Below, in pieces: positions 1 through 8,279 of a stretch of DNA of 64,000 bases (the stretch's first letter is position 1; every line of letters starts with the position of its first letter). The notes beneath the pieces were generated by a model. It was given only the letters and a program-made list of their open reading frames with translations, was not told where the DNA came from and ran no database searches. Location: assembly GCA_023390555.1 (NCBI GenBank), contig JAEWCQ010000022.1, positions 1 to 64,000 on the forward strand. The letters are read 5' to 3'. The stretch is from Bacillota bacterium (GTDB lineage Bacteria; Bacillota; Clostridia; Lachnospirales; Lachnospiraceae). Both the position numbers and the translations under genes were made by a program.

Positions 1-26
1 GAGACTGTAAAAAATTTTGTGTAAAC
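1..26 (+). repeat. IS256-family left inverted repeat
   Basis: This 26-bp terminus reads GAGACTGT followed by an A-rich and T-rich centre and GTGTAAAC. Its reverse complement matches the right end at 1460-1485 except at three positions. Confidence 0.9.
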
Positions 27-92
27 TAGATATATCATATATATCCTCTTGGATTGATGTTAAAATAAATATTAATCCAGGAGGATATTTTT

Positions 93-1334
93 ATGGCAAG
101 ACAAAGAAAACTTTCACCGGAACGCAAGGCGTTCATCAACAGTTTATTGGAGCATTACCAGCCAAGTGATGCAAGCGATGTCCAAGAGATGCTCAAAGAT
201 CTGCTTGGTGACACTCTTCAGGGAATGCTGGAAGGCGAAATGGACCAGAAGCTCGGGTACTCCAAATACGATTATCAGAACAAGGATACGGACGACAGCC
301 GGAATGGCTATAGTAAGAAGACAGTCACATCATCTGTAGGAGACATTGACCTTGATATTCCACGTGACCGGAAAGGTGAGTTCGAGCCTCAGATCGTGAA
401 AAAGAATCAGACAGACATTTCGAACATTGAAGATCAGGTATTGTCCATGTATGCAAAAGGGATGACTACAAGGGATATTTCTGCTCATCTGAAATCCGTT
501 TATGGTGTAGATGCTTCCGCAGAAATGATCTCTCACATGACAGACCGGATCCTTCCAATCGCAAAGGAATGGCAGAACCGGCCGTTGGAAAAGAAATATG
601 CCATTGTTTTCATGGATGCCGTACACTTCCATGTGAGACAGGACAGCCAGACGATAAAAAAAGCCGTATATGTTGCCATTGGAATTCGCCTGAATGGTCG
701 TAAAGAAGTAATGGGCATGTGGGTAGGTGGCAATGAAAGTGCAAAATACTGGCTTGGTGTGCTGAATGAAATAAAGAACCGCGGTACGGAAGATATCATG
801 ATCGTATCGGTCGATGGTCTGACGGGATTTGGTGATGCAATCGGAGCTGTTTTTCCCAAAGCAGAGATCCAAAGGTGTATCGTCCATCAGGTACGCTACT
901 CTACCAGATTTGTGAATTATAAGGATCTGAGACCTTTTGTCAAAGATCTGAAAGAGGTGTATCAGGCATCGACCGAGGAACTGGCTCTGGAGAACCTCGA
1001 TCAGTTAGAAGAAAAGTGGGGAAAAAAATATCCATCTTCGATAGCTTCATGGAGGAACAACTGGCCGCAGCTCTCTACATACTTTAAATATCCGGAAGAA
1101 ATACGTAAGATCATTTATACTACGAATGCGATAGAAAATTTCAACCGTCAGCTGCGGAAGGTGACAAAAGCAAAGACCATCTTTCCAACAGATGATGCTT
1201 TATTCAAGATCCTATATTTGGCAATGTGCGATATAACTGAAAAATGGACTGGAGCAGGCTGGAATTGGGGACAGACTTTAGACCAACTGTGCATCTACTT
1301 CAGTGACAGAATCGTTCCTTCCGACTTAGAGTAA
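93..1334 (+). CDS. IS256/Mutator-family transposase
   Basis: This 413-residue DDE transposase catalyses cut-and-circularise transposition of its own element. The conserved acidic residues sit in the expected contexts: Asp in 'FMDAVHFHVR' (about residue 173), Asp in 'VSVDGLTGFGDA' (about 243), and Glu in 'IYTTNAIENFNRQLRK' (about 352), the signature region of the Mutator superfamily. The length is normal for IS256 enzymes (about 390-415). The ATG at 93 follows a CAGGAGGATA ribosome binding site at a good distance. The gene fills the space between the two inverted repeats and shows no frameshift. Confidence 0.95.
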   Translation: MARQRKLSPERKAFINSLLEHYQPSDASDVQEMLKDLLGDTLQGMLEGEMDQKLGYSKYDYQNKDTDDSRNGYSKKTVTSSVGDIDLDIPRDRKGEFEPQIVKKNQTDISNIEDQVLSMYAKGMTTRDISAHLKSVYGVDASAEMISHMTDRILPIAKEWQNRPLEKKYAIVFMDAVHFHVRQDSQTIKKAVYVAIGIRLNGRKEVMGMWVGGNESAKYWLGVLNEIKNRGTEDIMIVSVDGLTGFGDAIGAVFPKAEIQRCIVHQVRYSTRFVNYKDLRPFVKDLKEVYQASTEELALENLDQLEEKWGKKYPSSIASWRNNWPQLSTYFKYPEEIRKIIYTTNAIENFNRQLRKVTKAKTIFPTDDALFKILYLAMCDITEKWTGAGWNWGQTLDQLCIYFSDRIVPSDLE

Positions 1335-1352
1335 AAATCATATCCATAGAAA

Positions 1353-1380
1353 ACGCAGGCTGCCGATTGACAGCCTGCGT
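1353..1380. terminator. Hairpin after the IS transposase
   Basis: A perfect 10-bp stem (ACGCAGGCTG / CAGCCTGCGT) with an 8-base loop lies 19 bp after the transposase stop codon. No run of T follows it, so it may be a weak terminator or a structure that blocks read-through rather than a classical intrinsic terminator. Confidence 0.5.
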
Positions 1381-1459
1381 ATGTTGTGTAAAAATCTAAA
1401 CGAAGGGTTCTATTATGAAACCCAATAATTATTCTGATATTTTTTCATGAATCTAAGAG

Positions 1460-1485
1460 GTTTACACAAAATAATTTACACTCTC
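1460..1485 (-). repeat. IS256-family right inverted repeat
   Basis: GTTTACACAAAAT starts this 26-bp terminus, which is the inverted partner of bases 1-26 with mismatches at three internal positions. Confidence 0.9.
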
Positions 1486-1632
1486 TATGTTTGCGATGGA
1501 CTTCTATAAGAACCAATTGCTATTTTCTCTATGATGCTTCAAATACATTTTTTGTGAAGTCTCTCAGAATTGCCTATAGAGTTTAACTTTATGTCCACAC
1601 CCTCAAGCGCTTACTTTCGTCACGTAACAAAA

Positions 1633-2096
1633 TTATCGTTCCGTATAGAAATTCAAAACCTCAACATTTCCATCCATCTCTTTATTTCCAATATGGAAAC
1701 CACATTTTTTTGTATAAAATTTTATGTTTTACATTTGTTGGAAGGAGTCACCAATGTGATTTTTTTCCAGTCAGAACAAATAGAAAGCATATATTGAAAT
1801 GCAAGTGTACCGATACCCTTACCTTGATATGCTGGAACAATACAAAGACAGCCAAGGTAATAAATTCCATTCCCCATGTTTTCAAAAGAATTTACGCCCA
1901 CAGGAATATCATCACATCTAACAATGTATTTGGGAAACGATGCAATTGATTGCTCCATTCTTTTTCTTGTTCTCCCATAAGCAGGGCATTCACCATAACG
2001 AATATAATCATTATAAAATGCAGCATTATAAATATTTATAAGCATATCCGCATTGTTTTTAAATGCTCTACTATATTCTGATTGCATTTTATTCAC
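1633..2096 (-). pseudogene. GNAT acetyltransferase broken by a one-base deletion
   Basis: The intact frame (2096 down to 1722) encodes a GNAT N-acyltransferase fold with the acetyl-CoA binding loop 'QGKGIGTLAF' near residue 91. It stops early after 'LVTPSNKCKT'. In another frame, directly downstream, the missing C-terminus is plain: 'NIKFYTKKCGF' followed by 'EMDGNVEVLNFYTER' and a stop at 1633. Adding one A to the A-run near 1729 would restore a full protein of normal GNAT length (about 154 residues). The gene lies next to the insertion sequence in a debris zone. The substrate is unknown. A sequencing error in the homopolymer is the main alternative. Confidence 0.8.
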
Positions 2097-2192
2097 TTCC
2101 TTAACTTGAAACTGATCTATTTTCTTTAATTTTTGTATGCTTCATAAATATAATGGAAAGTTCAGAATCCCTTCCTGCGTTTACTATCGCTC

Positions 2193-2849
2193 TCATACTG
2201 CGTAATTCATTTTTTGAAATAGTTCTTCCAGTAATTCTATTATGTTTTTATCAATATTATAGTTCTTATTTAAGTAATAAAGAGCCTTGTACATTCTGTC
2301 TTTTATATTGTCATTCTTAGGTATTATATTATCTGTTAAGATGTACACAGCATGGCATACCTCATCAGCGAGTTTCTCAGCCGCTTCTGTCTTTTTGCAA
2401 AGATACTTAAGCAAGCAGCGATGTATCAATCGGATTGTTTTATACCATTGAGGTCTTTCTGGTATATAACTATTAATAATTGAATTTCTTTTTACTTCCC
2501 CACCAATTTTAAAACCAAAATCGTACAAAATTATATTATTATCAATTTCTCTATTTATAACACTTTCACGAATATCTAAATCGACTGAAATTCCGTTTTT
2601 GTAATTTAGGATATAAATACCTCTTGGATTTTCGGTAAGGTTCGTCATAACAATACTATCGTATCCAGAAATAATATCATCAAATAGTTTGGCATCAAGA
2701 TTACCAAGCAGCAACAAGTCAATATCTGAAAATACCTGTGCTGTTCCATGTGCTAACGAGCCTTTCAACACTAGGGTGAGACAGTTCCGATTACAAATAG
2801 CTTTCATGTATTCTATATATTCTTCATGCCTTTTTGTTGGTAGATACAT
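2193..2849 (-). CDS. Nucleotidyltransferase-domain protein
   Basis: This protein of about 218 residues carries the polymerase-beta-type nucleotidyltransferase signature: Gly-Ser at 30-31 followed by Asp-x-Asp at 42-44 ('SDIDLLLLG'), with a likely third acidic residue in 'ISVDLDIRES'. Family members transfer nucleotides to small molecules such as aminoglycosides or to proteins or tRNA. The acceptor here cannot be read from sequence. The start is placed at the ATG preceded by a GAGG ribosome binding site. An upstream TTG at 2864 would overlap that site. It stands alone among decayed genes. Confidence 0.7.
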   Translation of the reverse strand: MYLPTKRHEEYIEYMKAICNRNCLTLVLKGSLAHGTAQVFSDIDLLLLGNLDAKLFDDIISGYDSIVMTNLTENPRGIYILNYKNGISVDLDIRESVINREIDNNIILYDFGFKIGGEVKRNSIINSYIPERPQWYKTIRLIHRCLLKYLCKKTEAAEKLADEVCHAVYILTDNIIPKNDNIKDRMYKALYYLNKNYNIDKNIIELLEELFQKMNYAV

Positions 2850-2936
2850 TGTTTTAAACCTCAATTATATGCTTTTCTAAGTTATACCGTAACTATTATA
2901 GAAAGTTCTGTTTTAAATATTAAGCATGGAAAAATG

Positions 2937-3431
2937 CTAGCACCAATTCGTTTCCATCCTATTTTTTATTATTATATCGATTGAAGCTGTATGCTTAGCT
3001 TGAAGAATAAAAATGTAGTCACATATTGTTCCACGAACAAATTTAAGTCCTTTCCACTCTGCTCCCACAAACTCATTTTTCTGTTTTAAGGCCTCAACTT
3101 GTTTTAAATATACCTATTCTTGCTCTCTACATCGATGATTGTGAAAAACTATACTCTTTCCTGCCTGATAATATGAAATCAATTCATCGGGAAATATGTA
3201 CTTATCACTTTTATTTGATCTTATCGATATGCTCTTTACAATCAAGCCATTATCCGGATCACAAATTATTATATCAGATTCCGATAGTTTTTCTAACGAA
3301 TCCCTAAGGCATATTGACCTTATAAATCTTTATCACTACCCAATTTAAGTATTTCCTATAATAAATAGCATTAGGAATTAGATTAGCATTTTCCCGCATA
3401 GCAATGCTTCTTGTCCCTTCAGATTCTTATT
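2937..3431 (-). pseudogene. Decayed conserved-hypothetical gene
   Basis: No open frame is long enough to be a gene, yet the minus strand contains clear protein-like stretches in sequence. They are 'EGTRSIAMRENANLIPNAIYY' with 'RKYLNW' near 3350-3425, then 'DIIICDPDNGLIVKSISI' near 3245-3290, 'FPDELISYYQAGKSIVFH' near 3145-3200, and 'NEFVGAEWKGLKFVRGT' near 3020-3080, ending at a TAG at 2937. A frameshift near 3305 and an in-frame stop near 3118 break it. The motif order recalls an uncharacterised bacterial family with 'DPDNG' and a later segment of the type 'YQHF', but I cannot name it with certainty. Confidence 0.6.
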
Positions 3432-3532
3432 CCACCTACAAATAAAGAAATAAAATAAAGAATATTATATCGCATTGTCTTGATAATGATGAATTATAAA
3501 TATAATAAAAAATCCGGTTAACTTCTCACTTC

Positions 3533-4039
3533 TCAGTCTCTGGTTTCATGTAGCATATCAATTGCCAAATCAACATCTTCTTGTGTCAAACCAGTTATTT
3601 GATTTATTTTTACTTGATGTATTTTTATTTCATCATTATGCAAACACAAATCATCAATAACTATCCATTCTTCAACATCGGGATGTTCATGAAGCCATGC
3701 TAGAATTTCTTTTGCCTTGACACGACTAAACTTTTTTGTTTTTCGTATTTCTTTTGTTGAAAAATCCGGTGTTATATCTGAAATAAAAATATAACTTTTT
3801 TTGAGCAACTCAACTAATTGTTGGGATTCTTTTCTGAGTGGTTGAATATCTTTATTAAACCAAAACCTCCATCCTGAGTGTAAAACAATACTTGCTTCTG
3901 TTTTTGATACAATTTCACTTAGCAGTTTTACTTTATCCGGATCAATTAACGATCTATCACTTATCTCACACTGATTATTTTTATTACAAATAGTAGAATT
4001 AAGCACGCCATCTATATCTAAAAAAATCACTTTCTGCAT
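3533..4039 (-). CDS. HAD-fold protein, possible phosphatase or nucleic-acid-end hydrolase
   Basis: This 168-residue protein starts 'KVIFLDIDGVLNS', the HAD motif I with nucleophile Asp8 and general acid Asp10. A Ser-containing motif II follows ('IVLHSGWRFW'), and there is a late 'WIVIDDL' acidic motif near residue 142. This layout fits the small HAD proteins often annotated as 'Swiss Army Knife RNA repair-like', but the substrate is not known. It has no close operon partner. The ATG at 4039 is preceded by GGGAG. The gene is intact, unlike its neighbours on either side. Confidence 0.7.
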   Translation of the reverse strand: MQKVIFLDIDGVLNSTICNKNNQCEISDRSLIDPDKVKLLSEIVSKTEASIVLHSGWRFWFNKDIQPLRKESQQLVELLKKSYIFISDITPDFSTKEIRKTKKFSRVKAKEILAWLHEHPDVEEWIVIDDLCLHNDEIKIHQVKINQITGLTQEDVDLAIDMLHETRD

Positions 4040-4247
4040 TTATATACTCCCTTATAAATCTCTGTTCTTTATATCGTTATCTGATTTTTCCTTTTTATAA
4101 TAAAAACTAGATTAGCCAAAATGGTTAGGTGAGACTCCTAAACAAATTTTAATTTATTATTTCGTCGGCACCTTTTTGGGGTGTGTCTGCTTCCCACATT
4201 CTAGGCATTCTTTTTAACAGGTATTTTTCATATATGCGGCAAAAATA

Positions 4248-4437
4248 TTATACACTTAATGCTTTGAATAACTTTTGCTAAAATTCTCCAACATGGCTAC
4301 ACTCTATATATTCAACACTTCCTAAAGCACTAATAGTTTTTGTTTCTCTATTCTTTATATTTATTACACTTCCCATTACTGCTATAATCTGCGACCATAA
4401 ACATTCATCAAATATGACTTATACATTGTTAACAACC
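4248..4437 (-). pseudogene. Remnant of an unidentified gene in the 4040-4526 gap
   Basis: The 486-bp gap has no intact gene. On the minus strand a protein-like stretch runs 'DECLWSQIIAVMGSV' then 'INIKNRETKTISALG', 'SVEYIECSHVGEF', a TAG, and 'QKLFKALSV' with a stop at 4248. The composition looks coding, and reading continues past the internal stop, which suggests a decayed C-terminal fragment. I do not recognise the family. The rest of the gap is AT-rich sequence without a clear signal, apart from the direct repeat at 4465-4482. Confidence 0.35.
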
Positions 4438-4464
4438 ACTAACTCAAAATCAATCTACTGGGGA

Positions 4465-4482
4465 AATATATACTGACTTAGT
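4465..4482 (+). repeat. 18-bp direct repeat, left copy
   Basis: AATATATACTGACTTAGT occurs here and again, exactly and in the same orientation, at 30780-30797. Both copies are intergenic and lie at the two edges of the AT-rich block that holds the biosynthetic cluster and the accessory genes. It may be an attachment-site duplication or a chance match in AT-rich DNA. Confidence 0.4.
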
Positions 4483-4526
4483 CAAATCTTAATCAATACA
4501 AAATTCTCGCGATATACACATATCTA

Positions 4527-6149
4527 TTATAATAATAGCTCTACTTTTTCCATAGAATCCACATGAAACTTATACTCTGTAAACTCTGAAATGTGATCGA
4601 TATACTCCCATGTCTTTGAAAACAAACCAATGCGATTTACCTCTCCTATGTTTTTTACCTCATAAATGTTCTCCCAAGTTTGTAGATGCTCTTCCTTCGC
4701 AAAAAATTGTAAATCACCATTTCTGTTTTGTATCTTTATCGACATCTTAGGTAGCTTCATATATTCTTTTGTAAAAAGAGTATTTTCCCCTTGACTGATT
4801 GTATGGTAAAGCGATACTATCTTGTTTTGTTCATTTCCAAATAGATATTTCGTTCCATCCTTGCACTTGATTATAATTCCAAAATGAAATGTTTTTCCAA
4901 CTTCGCTATCCGTGTACAAAGAAACTTCACACGAGTACTCTTTTTCATTAACTGAATATAGAATTTGAAATGCATTGTCCTGTGTTACCCAGGTATCATA
5001 TACATAATTTTTTGAATGATAAACCTTTATACAATCATCCTTGCAACTATATTGGGCATTATTATTATTCTTTATCTGTACAGCATTGGAATTATTATTT
5101 ATAAATTTTGTAATATCACATGTTCTTAATACTGTATTTACTTTCATAAATAACTCAAATTCTTTATTCTTATTATTTAAGATCAATGTTTCTATATTGG
5201 GTACACTTTTCTTTCTTTCAAACATATATAGCATTACATTTTTTATTTTATGCCATTCAGTCTGTATGGATTGTATGTACTGTTTTATTTCTTCTAAAAT
5301 ACTTTCCTCTACTTGCATTTCATTTAGTAACAGTAGTAACATATCATAAAAAACAACTTTTGTATTTAGAAGTTTTAACTTTTTATCGATATTGTCTATA
5401 CACCCATTTTTTTGAAATTCGCTTAACAAATTATATTCTAAGCAACAAACTTTTCTTTTATCATGTTCTAATTTATGGAAAAAGTTTCTTAACCAATGTA
5501 AGAATTCAAACATAAAATTATGATTATCACCCTTTCCATTGATAGACCATATAAAATTATAAGCATTCTTATCATATACATAATTGTCGATATAGGCATC
5601 ATTTAAACGAATAATATCATCAAATTGCGCTCTAAAATCTTCATATTTCATACTCGCACCAAAATTCAAATGAGAATTATCCAAAATGTAGTATATCTTT
5701 TTTTCCAGATCATATCCTTTTATTAGAAAATAATGGTTATGATGATTTTGCTTATAAACTGCACTATAAAATAAAGCATACAAATCCCCTGGTGATACAA
5801 CAATGGCTCCTTTACTACATTCTGTAACTATAATATTGTGAAATTGGGAAGTGTCTTTAATTTCAATTCTATTGACATGTACATCAAAAATACAGGCAAA
5901 TTCTTCCTCATAAAATTCAAAAAAATCATTGTGATAATTTTCATTTAAATTATCATAACAATATAGTCTGATAAAAGATTCCAAAAACAATATCAGATCA
6001 AAATATTCGGTATGATAGGAACGAAAAGCTATCGCGATTGGCCGATAAAAACAATTTAATTCCTGCCATGAATAATGAATCTCATTGGGTAATATATCCA
6101 TATTGATCATCGAATTTGGAACCTCTTTTTCAATTTCGCAATTACACAT
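4527..6149 (-). CDS. BtrH-like acyltransferase with extra C-terminal beta domain
   Basis: The N-terminal half (about residues 20-190) resembles the BtrH N-terminal domain. In butirosin synthesis BtrH moves an acyl group from a carrier protein to an amine. A candidate nucleophile Cys33 lies in 'LNCFYRPIAIAF'. A 'SPGDLYALFYS' segment and a His in 'HNHYFLIKGYDL' follow, the Cys-then-His order expected of papain-like folds. The middle is helical. The last 150 residues look like an all-beta domain ('TKYLFGNEQNKIVSLYHT'), unusual for the family and perhaps carbohydrate-binding. It is the last gene of the operon, 15 bp after the oxidoreductase. Assignment rests on pattern resemblance, so the acyltransferase role is inferred. 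Confidence 0.55.
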   Translation of the reverse strand: MCNCEIEKEVPNSMINMDILPNEIHYSWQELNCFYRPIAIAFRSYHTEYFDLILFLESFIRLYCYDNLNENYHNDFFEFYEEEFACIFDVHVNRIEIKDTSQFHNIIVTECSKGAIVVSPGDLYALFYSAVYKQNHHNHYFLIKGYDLEKKIYYILDNSHLNFGASMKYEDFRAQFDDIIRLNDAYIDNYVYDKNAYNFIWSINGKGDNHNFMFEFLHWLRNFFHKLEHDKRKVCCLEYNLLSEFQKNGCIDNIDKKLKLLNTKVVFYDMLLLLLNEMQVEESILEEIKQYIQSIQTEWHKIKNVMLYMFERKKSVPNIETLILNNKNKEFELFMKVNTVLRTCDITKFINNNSNAVQIKNNNNAQYSCKDDCIKVYHSKNYVYDTWVTQDNAFQILYSVNEKEYSCEVSLYTDSEVGKTFHFGIIIKCKDGTKYLFGNEQNKIVSLYHTISQGENTLFTKEYMKLPKMSIKIQNRNGDLQFFAKEEHLQTWENIYEVKNIGEVNRIGLFSKTWEYIDHISEFTEYKFHVDSMEKVELLL

Positions 6150-6164
6150 AAGCTGCTCCTTCTC

Positions 6165-7202
6165 TTATACATTATTATCCAAAAATACCTTTTTCTTATT
6201 CCGTGCAGATTCATAAATTGCACATATCATTTTTTGCGTTTGTAATGCATCTTCAACTTTTACATACTGCTCACTTTCTCCTCTAATATATGCATAAAAA
6301 GAATTTATCTGTTTGATATGACTTATTCCCCAACAATCTTTATTAAAAGATCCAAACTTTTCTTTTTCACTTTCATCTAAATCAGCAACATACTGTTTCT
6401 TGTTTTTGAATGTGATTACTGCTTTTGTGTTAATAATATGAATCACACCATTGTCACAAACCAATTCAATCTCAATTGGTGCATCACAACCATAGTAGTT
6501 CATTGCATAAAATGATGCTGTAACACCATTGGTAAAATGAACGATTCCTTCTGCAGTATCCTCCACTTCAATATATTCATGCATCCTGTTTTCCATATTA
6601 GCTATAACATATTCGATTGGCGAATCCACAAACCAACGAACCAGATCTAGTGTATGTATCGCTTGGTCTATTATGACACCGCCCCCTTCTTTATCCCATG
6701 TTCCTTTCCAATCACTATTACTATAATAATTTTTGTTTCTATCCCATGTCAAAGATGCTTTCACTGCGATTATGTCACCTAATTCACCTGATTCCATCGT
6801 ATTCTTAACAAGTTGAGAGGCTGCATTAAAACGATTTTGAAAGATTACCTCTAATTTAACTTTATTTTTCTCTGCTTCTTCCATCATTGATATCGCATCT
6901 GTTAAAGTAATCGCCATTGGCTTTTCTGTCATCACATGTTTTCCCAGCTGACATGCATATTTTACTATGATAGGATGAAGATAATGCGGAGTACAAACAT
7001 GTACAACATCAATTTCTTCTTTCTCTAACATTTCTTTATAATCTGCGTAATATTTACATTGTAACATTTTTGCCATGTTCGCTGCTCGCTCCTCTTTTAT
7101 ATCACAAACAGCGACCAAATCAACACTGTCCATATACGCTAATGGATAGCCGTGCGCCAGAGAAATTGCTCCGCATCCTATAATTGCCACTTTTTCTTTC
7201 AT
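6165..7202 (-). CDS. Gfo/Idh/MocA-family NAD(P)-dependent oxidoreductase
   Basis: This 345-residue protein has an N-terminal Rossmann fold with the dinucleotide loop 'IIGCGAISLAHGYPL' (about 8-22) and the acidic end of beta-2 'VAVCDIKEERA'. The family motif 'EKPMAITL' (about 94-101) carries the catalytic Lys, and the C-terminal alpha/beta domain includes 'GGGVIIDQAIHTLDLVRWF', which contains the usual Asp and His. Relatives oxidise or reduce a hydroxyl or ketone of sugars, inositols and nucleotide sugars. In the cluster it most likely modifies the sugar or cyclitol part. The length is normal and the gene intact. The ATG at 7202 fits the family's N-terminus. Confidence 0.85.
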   Translation of the reverse strand: MKEKVAIIGCGAISLAHGYPLAYMDSVDLVAVCDIKEERAANMAKMLQCKYYADYKEMLEKEEIDVVHVCTPHYLHPIIVKYACQLGKHVMTEKPMAITLTDAISMMEEAEKNKVKLEVIFQNRFNAASQLVKNTMESGELGDIIAVKASLTWDRNKNYYSNSDWKGTWDKEGGGVIIDQAIHTLDLVRWFVDSPIEYVIANMENRMHEYIEVEDTAEGIVHFTNGVTASFYAMNYYGCDAPIEIELVCDNGVIHIINTKAVITFKNKKQYVADLDESEKEKFGSFNKDCWGISHIKQINSFYAYIRGESEQYVKVEDALQTQKMICAIYESARNKKKVFLDNNV

Positions 7203-7258
7203 AATTTTATACCACCCTTTCCTTAAGTTAAAAATTAATTAACAAAAACTATGGTGCA

Positions 7259-8224
7259 CTATAAAGAACTCAATTTTTTCATGATCCTTAGCAGTTCCGT
7301 TTCTGATGCACATAATTTATCTAAATCATTTTTCATTCTTCCTATATTTAATCCAGATTTCAAAAATATTCCTTTCATAATATTGCTTCTTAATGCTTCA
7401 TACCTTTTACTAACCACTTCCAATTGCATTTTTATAGCATCTAATAAATTATGCTCCCCTATTTTCGTCTCTATATAGCAGATACCCAGGATCATATTAT
7501 GTCGATCCTGACTTAAAAACTTAAGTTCTCTGAGTAATATCGATGCTTCCGGGTCACTGTTGGGAATCTCATTAATCAGATGCAACTCCAACATATCCCT
7601 TGAAAACTCTGAAATTCTGTCTAATGCCTTAGCGTTTTCAAATAATTCCATTGTATTTTTCAGTTCAATAAGATAATCCTCTTTCTGAACTAATAGATCT
7701 TTTTGAAGTATCGTTGAAAAAATGAATATTTTTTTACAATATTCATATATATTCTCTTCCGTAAGGAAATCATATTCACCGCAGTGACAATACTGATCGT
7801 AAAAACGATAAATTCCATTTTCATTTTTTTCAATTACGATTGAATGCTCACAATGTTGTTTGTGATAATAAGGAAGCCAGGGGCAATCAAATGTATCAAT
7901 ATAGGCAACCAGCGGCTTTTCCTGCAGATAGGAGGCAATGCTTGCCATATCGTCTTCTCCCTTAATCACAAGAACTTCATATGTTAATTGATGATATTTC
8001 TCTAATAAATATTTTCTTCTTACCTGATTGTCAAACCACGATGGTCTTAATCGTTCTCCTATTGTTCTTTTTTCAATTCCCTTTTTCCCTTCTTCATAAA
8101 AAAAACCCCATAATTCTAAAAATGTCATTTCATAATCACGGTTATAGTACTCTGCCATTCTTGACAAACCGAAATGAAAGCAACTATATTCCATATTATT
8201 TGCTAATGTCAAACGAAACACCAT
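7259..8224 (-). CDS. BtrH-like acyltransferase, second copy
   Basis: The 321-residue protein resembles the BtrH family. An early Cys15 sits in 'NNMEYSCFHFGLSRMAEYY'. A 'KPLVAYIDTFDCPWLPYYH' strand precedes a His in 'HCEHSIVIEKNENGIYRFYD', followed by a helical C-terminal region. Known BtrH takes its acyl group from a carrier protein, and the next gene upstream encodes an adenylation domain fused to a carrier, so the two may work as a pair. It shares only fold-level similarity with the other two copies in the cluster, so each may use a different donor or acceptor. The gap to the upstream gene is 55 bp. Confidence 0.6.
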   Translation of the reverse strand: MVFRLTLANNMEYSCFHFGLSRMAEYYNRDYEMTFLELWGFFYEEGKKGIEKRTIGERLRPSWFDNQVRRKYLLEKYHQLTYEVLVIKGEDDMASIASYLQEKPLVAYIDTFDCPWLPYYHKQHCEHSIVIEKNENGIYRFYDQYCHCGEYDFLTEENIYEYCKKIFIFSTILQKDLLVQKEDYLIELKNTMELFENAKALDRISEFSRDMLELHLINEIPNSDPEASILLRELKFLSQDRHNMILGICYIETKIGEHNLLDAIKMQLEVVSKRYEALRSNIMKGIFLKSGLNIGRMKNDLDKLCASETELLRIMKKLSSL

Positions 8225-8279
8225 TCCCTTTCAAAATGAGCAACTTTACGCGACATATGAGCTCTGTATAAAAGGTTTA

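Larger units (their letters stand above)
1..1485 (+). mobile_element. Complete IS256-family insertion sequence
   Basis: A single transposase gene is enclosed by 26-bp imperfect inverted repeats at 1-26 and 1460-1485, matching at 23 of 26 positions. The element begins at base 1 of the window, so the left target duplication, normally 8-9 bp in this family, lies outside. The right flank starts at 1486. Its base composition is richer in GC than the AT-rich debris that follows, which fits a recently arrived element. The intact reading frame and both intact ends suggest it could still move. Confidence 0.93.

Noticed and set aside
330..887. Long minus-strand frame inside the transposase gene
   Set aside because: It is the mirror of a well-supported coding region and has no independent signals.
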